Positions 24,091 to 32,350 of a stretch of DNA of 64,000 nucleotides are shown piece after piece. The stretch lies in assembly GCF_014643835.1 (NCBI RefSeq), contig NZ_BMKD01000002.1:744001-808000 (forward strand). Reading direction: 5' to 3'. The translations under genes and the position numbers were made by a program. Source of the stretch: Mucilaginibacter rubeus (GTDB lineage Bacteria > Bacteroidota > Bacteroidia > Sphingobacteriales > Sphingobacteriaceae). The notes beneath the pieces are model-generated. The model made no database searches, was not told the origin of the DNA, and was given only the letters and a program-made list of their open reading frames with translations. Each line of letters starts with the position of its first letter. Position 1 is the first letter of the stretch.

Positions 24091-26193
24091 ATGATCGCTA
24101 ACCACAAGGGCGAGATCCCGGTTGTTATTTTACTGATTCCTTTTTTATTGGGTATAAGCGCTGGGATCAATTTAAGGTCTGTCGCTTATTTAATGCCCTT
24201 GGCTATTGGGTTTGCCAGTCTGCTAATATTATTTCTCCTGCTTAATTTTTATTTTAGCCCTTTTAAAGTTTATAAAAGGCGGTGGCTGGGCGGCACAATC
24301 ATTCACCTGCTATTACTGCTTGCCGGCTGGATAGCAACAATTAATAATAATGAGCTCAATAACACCGGTCATTTTTCAAAACAACCCGCCCAAAAGTTGC
24401 TTGTACGTATTAATAACGAGCCCCAACTTAAAAACGGGCTCATCCGCTTTACAGCCACTGTAATTGCAAACATTAATCAAAAACAGCCAACACCAACAAC
24501 CGGTACATTGATGATCAGCATCAAAGACAGCGCTGCAACGCGATTGAACTACGGCGATGAACTGCTCATCCCCTGTAAGTATTCGCCTATCGATCCGCCT
24601 TTTAACCCTGCCGAGTTTAATTATAAAAAACACCTCGCCCATCAAAACATTTATTACCAGGAGTTTTTATACCCGGGGCAATACCGTTTGGTGCAATCAC
24701 ACGCCGGCAATATGTTCATAGCAAACGCGCTGACGCTAAGGCTACAAATGGTTGAAAAGCTAAAAAACCAAATGCACGATCCAAATGCTATAGCCGTAGC
24801 CTCCACCTTAATATTAGGTTATAAAGCTGATTTAAGCGAAGATGTATTGCAGGCCTATTCCAAAACCGGCACCATTCACGTACTATCGGTTTCCGGTGCT
24901 CATGTGGCTATCATTTGGGCTTTGCTGGCATTTATGCTGAATTTCCTGAACAGGTTCAGGCATGGCAGGGTGATTAAAGCGATCATCATTATTCCTATCA
25001 TCTGGTATTATGCTATGTTAACCGGTTTTTCACCCGCGGTTTGTCGGGCAGCTGTCATGATCAGCACGGTTATCATCGGTAAAACTTACAACCGGTACAT
25101 CAACAATTTAAATATTCTGGCTATATCGGCTTTTATATTATTACTTTATAACCCTTTGCTGATAACAGATGTAGGCTTTCAATTGTCATATCTTGCCGTT
25201 GCCGGACTTGTTGTTTTACAGCCGGTGGTTTATGCCTGGTTTATTTTTAATAACAAATGGATTGACAAGCTGTGGGCCTTATGTTCGGTATCCATAGCCG
25301 CGCAGGTGATTACCTTTCCGCTGAGCGCTTTTTATTTTCACCAGTTCCCGGTTTATTTTTTGTTTAGCAACCTGTTCATCATCGTTCCCACAGCTGTTAT
25401 TATGTATAGCGGGATCTTTTACCTGCTATTGCCGCAAATCCCCTTTATATCTGCCGGCCTTGCCTGGTTCCTCGAAAAAACCATCCTGCTCATGAACGCT
25501 GTACTGGCCAGGTTTGAGCACCTGCCGTTGGCAAGCATTAACAAAATATGGCTTACCACAACCGAGTACCTGTTGCTTTACGCTATTATCATATGCGTTT
25601 TTTACTTTTTGTACGATAGAAAAATATGGCTGCTGAGAGCAGGTATTGCATTGATATTTTTGTTAGCTGTAAGTATCAGCATAAAAACATACCGCTCATA
25701 TACAACCAACAGCATCGCCTTTTTAAACCTGCGCAAAAACATCGGGATCATCTTTAAAAACGGTAACCGTGCTCTTGTACTAAGTAACCTCACTGATACC
25801 GACAAAAACTACCATTATTCTATCCAACCTTATCTTGATAGTTGTAAAATAAACGACATCGCTTTGTATCAACCTGATCAGGATATCCGATCTGGCTTTT
25901 TACGAAAACAGAATAATTTTATTCAATTTCGAAATCGGTCGATAGCTGTTGTGAACAGAGATTATGTGGACACCATATCCGCGGTAAAACAAAAAACCGA
26001 CTACCTATACATAACCGGGAGCCCTAAAATTCCGCTTGCTATTATTAATAAAAATCACGAATATCATACTATAATTATTGATGCTACCAATGCCCCTAAA
26101 ACCGTACAATTTATTGCAGATCAGGCACGTGCCCTGCATGTCAATTATGTAATATTAAAACGTAACAAATCGTTCGTGACAGCATCTAATTGA
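24091..26193 (+). CDS. comEC: ComEC/Rec2 family competence protein
   Basis: 700 residues, polytopic inner-membrane protein. N-terminal DUF4131 domain with two membrane helices and an OB-like periplasmic part (LLVRINNEPQLKNGLIRFTA), then the Competence domain with GTIHVLSVSGAHVAIIWALL and FSPAVCRAAVMIS, and about ten membrane segments to residue about 520. The C-terminal about 170 residues have a beta/alpha pattern but lack the HxHxDH metallo-beta-lactamase motif found in longer ComEC. In transformable bacteria ComEC forms the channel for single-stranded DNA uptake. No other competence gene is beside it. Confidence 0.9.
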   Translation: MIANHKGEIPVVILLIPFLLGISAGINLRSVAYLMPLAIGFASLLILFLLLNFYFSPFKVYKRRWLGGTIIHLLLLLAGWIATINNNELNNTGHFSKQPAQKLLVRINNEPQLKNGLIRFTATVIANINQKQPTPTTGTLMISIKDSAATRLNYGDELLIPCKYSPIDPPFNPAEFNYKKHLAHQNIYYQEFLYPGQYRLVQSHAGNMFIANALTLRLQMVEKLKNQMHDPNAIAVASTLILGYKADLSEDVLQAYSKTGTIHVLSVSGAHVAIIWALLAFMLNFLNRFRHGRVIKAIIIIPIIWYYAMLTGFSPAVCRAAVMISTVIIGKTYNRYINNLNILAISAFILLLYNPLLITDVGFQLSYLAVAGLVVLQPVVYAWFIFNNKWIDKLWALCSVSIAAQVITFPLSAFYFHQFPVYFLFSNLFIIVPTAVIMYSGIFYLLLPQIPFISAGLAWFLEKTILLMNAVLARFEHLPLASINKIWLTTTEYLLLYAIIICVFYFLYDRKIWLLRAGIALIFLLAVSISIKTYRSYTTNSIAFLNLRKNIGIIFKNGNRALVLSNLTDTDKNYHYSIQPYLDSCKINDIALYQPDQDIRSGFLRKQNNFIQFRNRSIAVVNRDYVDTISAVKQKTDYLYITGSPKIPLAIINKNHEYHTIIIDATNAPKTVQFIADQARALHVNYVILKRNKSFVTASN

Positions 26194-26272
26194 AAAACAT
26201 ATTAAACTACTTATCTAAAAATTTGTCTTTTAATTATTAAAAATTAATTTGGCATTAAATCAAACTCAAAAC

Positions 26273-26917
26273 ATGAACATTAAAATTTTCAATGTTGCCT
26301 TAGGCCTTGCCCTTACCGCAACAGCTATCAGCGCAAACGCCCAAAAAGCTTACAAAGAGGGTGTGGTAACTATTTCAACGGCTATGCAGGGGCAACAGGT
26401 TGAAGCTAAAAGTTATTTCCGCGCCGATTCGGCCGCAATGCAATTTACTACAGGGCCTGCTACCATAAAAATATTAACCGATGCCGATGGTAAATCATTA
26501 GTTGTAATGGTTGATGTACCTGTTGCATCTATCAAAAAAGCTGCGGTTGCTACTCCTGATGAGGTTGACCAGGCTATGGCTTCATTACCAACTCTTACTT
26601 TTGCTCCCGGTACCGAAACTAAAGTTATTTCGGGTTTTAATTGCAAAAAAGTGGTAGCTACAGATGCAAAAGCCAACAAAACTTATGATATCTGGGTAAC
26701 TAATGATGTTACTGTACCTGTAACTGCTATTGCTAAATACTACCGATCTGTTGGTGGTTTCCCGGTACAATACACTTCATTTTCACAGGGCCAAAGCACC
26801 GAGGTTACTGTTAAAAGCATAACTGAGCAAAAAAACCCTGCCGGTATTTTCGGCATCCCTGCCGATTTTGAAAAGATCACCCTGGATGACCTGAAAGCTA
26901 TGAGTGGCGGCAGGTAA
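26273..26917 (+). CDS. Secreted DUF4412/GLPGLI-like protein
   Basis: 214 residues. The ATG at 26273 gives a clean signal peptide (FNVALGLALTATAISANAQ); a frame from 26249 only adds residues before it. The mature protein starts YKEGVVTISTAMQGQQVEAK and has GTETKVISGFNCKKVVATDA and YDIWVTNDVTVPVTAIAKYY, the beta-rich pattern of periplasmic DUF4412/GLPGLI-like proteins where an FNCKKA-type strand is typical. No catalytic residues are apparent. It precedes the sulfatase gene, from which it is separated by an 18-bp inverted repeat. Confidence 0.68.
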   Translation: MNIKIFNVALGLALTATAISANAQKAYKEGVVTISTAMQGQQVEAKSYFRADSAAMQFTTGPATIKILTDADGKSLVVMVDVPVASIKKAAVATPDEVDQAMASLPTLTFAPGTETKVISGFNCKKVVATDAKANKTYDIWVTNDVTVPVTAIAKYYRSVGGFPVQYTSFSQGQSTEVTVKSITEQKNPAGIFGIPADFEKITLDDLKAMSGGR

Positions 26918-26944
26918 TCGAAAATATTTCATTAACAATTCATT

Positions 26945-27005
26945 AAAGGTTCCTTAACATTGTAGCAAAATATTATTTTTGTTACCCCAATGTTAAGGAA
27001 CCTTT
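26945..27005. promoter_or_regulatory. 18-bp perfect inverted repeat enclosing promoter and covering the sulfatase start codon
   Basis: AAAGGTTCCTTAACATTG (26945-26962) and CAATGTTAAGGAACCTTT (26988-27005) are exact reverse complements with 25 nt between. The loop holds TATTTTTG (26974-26981), a full TAnnTTTG match, and the right arm contains the ATG at 26990. A transcript from the internal promoter lacks the left arm; readthrough from upstream would fold the hairpin and hide the start. Confidence 0.7.
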
Positions 27006-28861
27006 TTAGCTTTTTCAGATTCTTCATCTTTTGGATCGCCTTTTTCGCAATAACAAGAGCGACATTTGAGATCTATTTTCTGCACAAGCTTGATAATGCC
27101 AGCATCAGTGAAATCCTTCAAACGTTTTTCTGGGGCCTAAGACTCGATGTTTCGGCAACTGCCTATATCTGCATCATACCAATCCTTGTATTTGCTATCA
27201 ACTGGTTCATTCCAAAGATTAGGATAAAGCCCATCTGGTTAAAGGCTTATGTTTGGTTTTGTCTGTTCTGCATTTCGTTAAATACGGTACTTAACTTCAA
27301 TATCTTTCGCGAGTGGGGTACCAAGGTTAGCTTCAGAGTGTTTACTTCATTTTATCATGCCCCTTCAGAAGCCATTGCCTCAAGCGGTTCTTCGCCGGTT
27401 GGTAAATGTATTTTCATTGGCATAGCTTTACTGACAACAGGCATAATGTTATCTCACTTTATAATCAACTACGATTTTAAAAAGCCCGAAGCCCGGCCAA
27501 GCCTAAAAGTTTCGCTTACTGCACTACTTTTATTTTTGAACTTTGTGCTGATGCGTGGTGGTTTACAAGCTAAGCCAGTAAGCCAGAATTCCGCCTATTT
27601 CTCCGAAAAGCAGATTCTTAACCAGAGTGCGCTCAACACCGAGTGGAACCTTTTTAACAATGTATTTGAAAACCTGCGCGCACCTTATAACCCTTATCTC
27701 TACAACCATCCAATTGATGCTGCTAAAATTGTTAATGAGCTGTACGATGTTAAAAACGATTCTACCGAACAAATCCTTACCACCAGCAGGCCCAATGTGG
27801 TAATTATCCAGTTAGAAAGTTATACAGCCGATGTGATCGAATCATTAGGCGGTGATAAAGGCGTGGCACCAAACTTTGAAAAGTTCATCAGGAACGGACT
27901 GCTTTTTAACAACATCTACGCCTCCGGCGATCGTACTGACAAAGGCATTATCGCCCTTATGAGCGGCTTCCCTTCGCAGGCGATCCGCACCATCATCAGC
28001 GATACGCTTAAACATAAAAAACTTCCGGCTATATCTGCATCGTTTAAAGATGCAGGTTATGAAACCGCTTATTTTTATGGTGGCAAAAGTAATTACATGA
28101 ATTTTGATAAGTTCATGACTTCTCATAATATCGATCATATTATCGACGAGGCCAGCTTTGATAATAGCCATATAAAAACACAATGGGGCGTTTATGACGA
28201 TGACCTGCTTATGCGAAACCTACAATATTTGGCCCGCCAAAAACAGCCCTTTTTTAATTATGTACAAACCTCATCCAATCATGAGCCTTTTGTACTGCCT
28301 GTTAAGCACCATTTTAGTGATGACGCTGATTTAAGTAATAAATTCAGAAGCACAGCCTATTTTACCGATTCATGCCTGAACGCTTATTTTGATCAGGCCA
28401 GAAAACAGCCCTGGTATAAAAACACACTGTTTATCCTTGTGGCCGATCACGGTCACCGCCTGCCGCGTAATACAGCCGAGGCTTACGACCCGGCTAAATA
28501 CCATATACCTCTTTTGTTTTTCGGCGATGTGATCAAGCCCGAATATCGTGGTAAAAAGAACAGTAAACTGGGCGGACAAACAGACCTCGCAGCTACCCTG
28601 CTGGCTCAGTTAGGTATGCCACATAATCAGTTTAAGTGGTCGAAAGATCTCTTGAATCCCAATAGTAAAGAGTTTGCCTTTTTTGATTGGGATAACGGGT
28701 TCGGTTTTATGCACCCGGGGCAGGCGGTATCCTATGATAACGCCGGCCGCACCACGATCTATAACAGCAAACCAAATGCTGATAAAAAGGCTACCGAAAC
28801 AGCACTTGCTTACGGTAAAGCTTATCTGCAACAGGTGTTTACGGAGTATATGGCGTATTGA
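26990..28861 (+). CDS. LtaS-like sulfatase / phosphoglycerol or phosphoethanolamine transferase family, membrane-bound
   Basis: 623 residues. Five N-terminal membrane segments (about residues 1-190) and a periplasmic sulfatase/alkaline-phosphatase fold: PNVVIIQLESYTADVIESLG with the metal Glu, GDRTDKGIIALMSGFPS with Thr in the nucleophile position of LtaS, FNYVQTSSNHEPF and the metal-binding VADHGHRLP. Relatives move phosphoglycerol or phosphoethanolamine from phospholipid to glycans or lipids; in Gram-negatives without teichoic acid the acceptor is open. The start codon lies in the 18-bp inverted repeat described separately. Confidence 0.88.
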   Translation: MLRNLFSFFRFFIFWIAFFAITRATFEIYFLHKLDNASISEILQTFFWGLRLDVSATAYICIIPILVFAINWFIPKIRIKPIWLKAYVWFCLFCISLNTVLNFNIFREWGTKVSFRVFTSFYHAPSEAIASSGSSPVGKCIFIGIALLTTGIMLSHFIINYDFKKPEARPSLKVSLTALLLFLNFVLMRGGLQAKPVSQNSAYFSEKQILNQSALNTEWNLFNNVFENLRAPYNPYLYNHPIDAAKIVNELYDVKNDSTEQILTTSRPNVVIIQLESYTADVIESLGGDKGVAPNFEKFIRNGLLFNNIYASGDRTDKGIIALMSGFPSQAIRTIISDTLKHKKLPAISASFKDAGYETAYFYGGKSNYMNFDKFMTSHNIDHIIDEASFDNSHIKTQWGVYDDDLLMRNLQYLARQKQPFFNYVQTSSNHEPFVLPVKHHFSDDADLSNKFRSTAYFTDSCLNAYFDQARKQPWYKNTLFILVADHGHRLPRNTAEAYDPAKYHIPLLFFGDVIKPEYRGKKNSKLGGQTDLAATLLAQLGMPHNQFKWSKDLLNPNSKEFAFFDWDNGFGFMHPGQAVSYDNAGRTTIYNSKPNADKKATETALAYGKAYLQQVFTEYMAY

Positions 28862-28884
28862 CTACCAATGCTAATTCTCAAAAA

Positions 28885-28966
28885 CGTCATTATAAGGTAC
28901 GAAGCAATCCCCGATTAGCAGAGTCTCTCCGTATAGTTCGCGATTGCTTCGTACCTCGCAATGACG
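28885..28966. repeat. CGTCATT...GGTACGAAGCAATC palindromic repeat
   Basis: CGTCATTATAAGGTACGAAGCAATC-type arm at 28885-28909 pairs with the arm at 28942-28966 in 22 of 25 positions, around a 32-nt centre. Located between the convergent sulfatase and ferritin-like genes; related copy at 4975-5060. Confidence 0.7.
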
Positions 28967-28971
28967 GGAGT

Positions 28972-29577
28972 TTATAAAGCTATTTCCTTCCCCAACTGCT
29001 CAACCCACTGATTAAACAATTTGGTTTCAAATTCAACCGCTTTTTGAGCATGTAATTCCCATTGAGGAGAAAAATGCTGTAGTTGGTTGATCATCTCTTC
29101 CAAATGACCTTCCTCTTCTAAAATGATTGATTTTACGTTCACTTTGCTGCCTGCTTCGTCAAGGGCATCCTGGTAAATTGGATAAAGTTCATCGGCACGT
29201 ACCTCAATAGCGTAGGTAACCAACAGGTAAGCTGCAAAACGGAGGTCGGCACCTTTCAGGTTAAGCTCGCTTTTTAAATAACGGCAAACATCAACATCCA
29301 ACTGGTTCAAATAGTACTTACTTGAGCCCGGAGCCAGCAGGTATTCGGCCGCGTACGTAGGCAGTGTTACAGCCGTTTTTTCCAGTTGTTTTTTTAGGTA
29401 GAAAGCATGACGGTGCTCTTCGGCAGCGTGCTTTAATATGATGTAAGTCACAGTAAGTGGATCTTCACTGGCCGAAATCTTGCGTGCGCCGGTATTTTCC
29501 ATTAAGGATAAAGTATTTAACCAGCGTGAATGCAGTTCGTTATCGGCAATTATGGTAGGTAGTATTTTGTTCAGCAT
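28972..29577 (-). CDS. Ferritin-like di-iron protein of unknown function, coupled to bioA
   Basis: 201 residues, all-helical. The di-iron carboxylate ligand set is visible: Glu27 (MEN), Glu54-x-x-His57 (EHRH), Glu125 (AIEVRADE) and Glu155-x-x-His158 (EEGH), with spacing of a four-helix bundle of ferritin/rubrerythrin/MiaE type. So it probably binds two irons and either oxidises a substrate or handles peroxide. It is the last gene of the operon CDF-Nudix-bioA, starting 3 nt after the bioA stop, which links it to biotin synthesis or to a shared need. The specific reaction is unknown; family membership is inferred from the motif pattern. Confidence 0.72.
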   Translation of the reverse strand: MLNKILPTIIADNELHSRWLNTLSLMENTGARKISASEDPLTVTYIILKHAAEEHRHAFYLKKQLEKTAVTLPTYAAEYLLAPGSSKYYLNQLDVDVCRYLKSELNLKGADLRFAAYLLVTYAIEVRADELYPIYQDALDEAGSKVNVKSIILEEEGHLEEMINQLQHFSPQWELHAQKAVEFETKLFNQWVEQLGKEIAL

Positions 29578-29580
29578 AAT

Positions 29581-30846
29581 TTATAGTTCTTCAAGAGCCT
29601 GCTCAATTTTGCTGTAAACATAGTTGAGTTGCTCATTAGTAATGCAATATGGCGGTAAAATATAAATAACGTTCCCCAGGGGACGCAATATGATCCCCGC
29701 GGATAAAAAATAATGGTACAGCTTATCCCTAAGCGAACTGAAGTATGAGGTATTATCGCCGGTTTCCCACTCCATGGCCAGTATAGTGCCTGTTTGCCTC
29801 GCGGTTTTTATTTTAGGGTGATTGCGGATCTTATCTGCAAAGGCGGTATGAGCGGCTTTGATCCTGGCAATGTTCTCTGCCGTTTCGGGTTGTTGAAACA
29901 GATCAAGACTTGCCAATGCCGAAGCGCATGCTATCGGGTTGGCCGTAAACGAATGCCCGTGAAAAAGGGTTTTCAACTTATCATCCGATAAAAAAGCATC
30001 ATAAATTTGCTGCGTACAGGTAGTTAAGCCCAGGGCCATGGTACCGCCTGTAAGCCCCTTTGAGAAACACATGATATCCGGTTCAACATCCACATGATTT
30101 GTGGCGAAGGGTTTACCCGTACGACCAAAACCTGTAAACACCTCATCGGCAATCAGCATCACTTCCTCCTCACGGCAGTGGGCCATCAATTCATTCAAAT
30201 ACTCAGCCTCATACATGATCATCCCTGCCGAGCCCTGCACCAATGGTTCAAAAATAAAGCAGGCTGTTTCGTTCTTTAGATTTGAGATCTGAGATTTGAG
30301 ATTTGAGATGTTTTCTTTTGTAGGGATGTCGATGAATTCTACTTCAAACAACAGGCTATCAAACGCTTTGGTAAATGCACTGCGGCCGCTTACGGCCATA
30401 GCCCCGAAGGTATCGCCGTGGTAAGCATTATTAAAAGCTATGATTTTGGTGCGCTGATCACCTTTATTAAGCCAGTATTGCAGGCACATTTTTATGGCCA
30501 CCTCAACAGCGGTTGAACCGTTATCTGAATAGAATGCCTTTTTTTGGTTGCCCGGCAAAATTGCTAACAGCCGTTCCGCCAATTCAACGGCGCCTTCATG
30601 GGTAAAGCCTGCAAAGATCACATGTTCCAGTTTGTGAAGCTGCTCTGATACCTTTTGGGCAATATAAGGATGAGCATGCCCGTGAATGTTTACCCACCAT
30701 GACGATACTGCATCAATGTACTGTTTTCCTTCTTCGTCAAATAACAGTGCCCCTTCGCCGCGTACAATGCCTACAGGCGGCTGCGCGGTTTTCATTTGGG
30801 TATAGGGGTGCCATATTACTTTTAAATCCCTTTCGGTAAGGTTCAT
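29581..30846 (-). CDS. bioA: Adenosylmethionine--8-amino-7-oxononanoate aminotransferase
   Basis: 421 residues, class III aminotransferase. BioA-like features: the N-terminal IWHPYTQMK, SSWWVNIHGHAHP, GSTAVEVAIKM, AYHGDTFGAM, ADEVFTGFGRTG and the PLP lysine in CFSKGLTGG near residue 265, then HSFTANPIACASALA. It makes 7,8-diaminononanoate in biotin synthesis. The other bio genes are not in the window. It overlaps the upstream Nudix gene by 4 nt (ATGA). Codons for residues about 179-189 are made of four heptamer repeats (30278-30309), unlike the rest of the gene. Confidence 0.93.
   Translation of the reverse strand: MNLTERDLKVIWHPYTQMKTAQPPVGIVRGEGALLFDEEGKQYIDAVSSWWVNIHGHAHPYIAQKVSEQLHKLEHVIFAGFTHEGAVELAERLLAILPGNQKKAFYSDNGSTAVEVAIKMCLQYWLNKGDQRTKIIAFNNAYHGDTFGAMAVSGRSAFTKAFDSLLFEVEFIDIPTKENISNLKSQISNLKNETACFIFEPLVQGSAGMIMYEAEYLNELMAHCREEEVMLIADEVFTGFGRTGKPFATNHVDVEPDIMCFSKGLTGGTMALGLTTCTQQIYDAFLSDDKLKTLFHGHSFTANPIACASALASLDLFQQPETAENIARIKAAHTAFADKIRNHPKIKTARQTGTILAMEWETGDNTSYFSSLRDKLYHYFLSAGIILRPLGNVIYILPPYCITNEQLNYVYSKIEQALEEL
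30278..30309. repeat. Heptanucleotide tandem repeat inside bioA
   Basis: Four units AGATTTG, AGATCTG, AGATTTG, AGATTTG (30278-30305) plus AGAT. It encodes ISNLKSQISNLKN in the minus-strand bioA frame. Gain or loss of one unit would shift the frame. Confidence 0.75.
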
Positions 30847-31283
30847 AGTTCGTTCTGCAAAAGTTCAACCACACGTTTATCTGTCGGAAATTCAAAATCG
30901 GCTACGCTCAGCGCGGTAAGCGGCACCCATCTAAAAGCCTGCAACACCTCTCCTTCCCCGTCAAAATCAAATGCAACAGCCTTTATATTCAAATTAACCG
31001 GGGTGATGCTTCGCACCAAATAATATACACTGATCACCTGGGAGTTGTTAAATGCCGATTTTACGGCAAAATCAGTGGTGTAAAAATGGCCTACAACTTC
31101 AATCTCAATATTACACTCTTCCATAAACTCACGTTTAAGCCCGTCAATCAGGCCCTCACCAAGTTCCAGGCCTCCGCCCGGGAACTTTGAAAAACGCATG
31201 CCATATTCCTGTTCATCGCTTATGAGCAATTCATCATCATCGTTCAGAAGCAGACCGTAAACCCTTACATTAAAGTATTCCAT
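30843..31283 (-). CDS. Nudix hydrolase
   Basis: 146 residues with a complete Nudix box GGGLELGEGLIDGLKREFME followed by E (Gx5Ex7REUxEExGU pattern) at about residues 37-59, so a metal-dependent nucleoside-diphosphate-X pyrophosphohydrolase; the substrate cannot be read off. Start codon overlaps the CDF stop by one base (TAATG) and its stop overlaps the bioA start (ATGA): second gene of a tightly coupled four-gene operon. Confidence 0.9.
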   Translation of the reverse strand: MEYFNVRVYGLLLNDDDELLISDEQEYGMRFSKFPGGGLELGEGLIDGLKREFMEECNIEIEVVGHFYTTDFAVKSAFNNSQVISVYYLVRSITPVNLNIKAVAFDFDGEGEVLQAFRWVPLTALSVADFEFPTDKRVVELLQNEL

Positions 31284-32281
31284 TATTCAAAGTGTTTTTT
31301 ATTACGTACAACCTTTTCCATTGTCCAGGCTATTGTTTCGGTTTTTGCTTCCGACCGGATAGGGCAATTGGGCATACTGCAGTAGTGACAGCAATTGGGC
31401 ACACAAGGGTCAGCATGAATAAAAAGCTCCGTTTTGATGCCCATATCTTTATTAATCATCTTATCAACCAATGATATTTCGGTATGTACTGTGTTCAGAT
31501 CAAAATAGTTTGGCAGCGTCATGTGACAGTCGATATGCAGCTCATGTCCATATTTCTGCGCGCGCAAATTGTGTACATCTATCCAGGCCTCACGGCGTTT
31601 TTCACTTAAAACGTTCACGATCCCGGTCACTACCTGAAAATCTGCCTCATCCATTAATCCCCCTACCGATTTACGCACCAATTTGTAACTACTGTACACT
31701 ATATATAAGCCAACCAATATAGATAATGCACTATCGAGCCATAAAATCCTGGTAAATTCAATTAACAATAAACCTACCACCAGGCCTACGCTGGTAACGG
31801 TATCGGCCAGCAAATGACGACCGTCGGCATCAAGGGTGATGGAACGAAGCTCTTTGCCCTTACGGATCATATAATAACCCAGCACGCCATTAATGGCTCC
31901 AGTAGCCGCTATAATAATGGCACCGGTAAACAGGTCATGGATAATGTTGGGAAAGAAAAAGCTGTAAACCGATTTTACAATGATTATGCACCCGGCAATG
32001 CCGATAAGTGATCCTTCTATAAAAACAGAAAAAAACTCCACCTTGCCGTGGCCGTAAGGGTGGTTTTCATCTCGTGGCAGGGCGGAAAGATAGATACTGT
32101 AAAAGGCAAATGAGCTTGCTATTACATTTACAATACTTTCGGCGGCATCGGTAAGTACAAAATTGGAGGCTGTTAAAAAGTAGGCGCCAAATTTCGCCAG
32201 CATCAGCACAATCCCCGTTATCAGCGAAATTAAAATGATCCTTTTTTGTTGATTCAAAGCAAGGGTGGTATTAGGCCGCAA
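31283..32281 (-). CDS. Cation diffusion facilitator family transporter with Cys-rich C-terminus
   Basis: 332 residues. Six membrane helices with the CDF signatures: FVLTDAAESIVNVIASS in helix 2 and HPYGHGKVEFFSVFIEGSL, LDADGRHLLADTVTSVG for the second metal site. The cytoplasmic domain (VHNLRAQKYGHELHIDCHMT) is followed by an unusual tail with Cys residues in PCVPNCCHYCSMPNCP, six cysteines, likely a metal-sensing or delivering site for Zn, Fe or Mn. First gene of the operon with Nudix, bioA and the ferritin-like gene. Confidence 0.92.
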   Translation of the reverse strand: MRPNTTLALNQQKRIILISLITGIVLMLAKFGAYFLTASNFVLTDAAESIVNVIASSFAFYSIYLSALPRDENHPYGHGKVEFFSVFIEGSLIGIAGCIIIVKSVYSFFFPNIIHDLFTGAIIIAATGAINGVLGYYMIRKGKELRSITLDADGRHLLADTVTSVGLVVGLLLIEFTRILWLDSALSILVGLYIVYSSYKLVRKSVGGLMDEADFQVVTGIVNVLSEKRREAWIDVHNLRAQKYGHELHIDCHMTLPNYFDLNTVHTEISLVDKMINKDMGIKTELFIHADPCVPNCCHYCSMPNCPIRSEAKTETIAWTMEKVVRNKKHFE

Positions 32282-32323
32282 ATTTAAAAAATAACAAGCG
32301 TAAGTAGCAGTAAAGTTATTTTC

Positions 32324-32331
32324 TATATTTG
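32324..32331 (+). promoter_or_regulatory. -7 element for the aminotransferase gene
   Basis: TATATTTG, a full consensus match, 19 nt before the ATG at 32351. Confidence 0.5.
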
Positions 32332-32350
32332 CCGCGATAACATAATTTAT

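Noticed and set aside
30278-30309. CRISPR-like short tandem repeats
   Set aside because: Direct heptamers without spacers inside a coding gene; not a CRISPR array.
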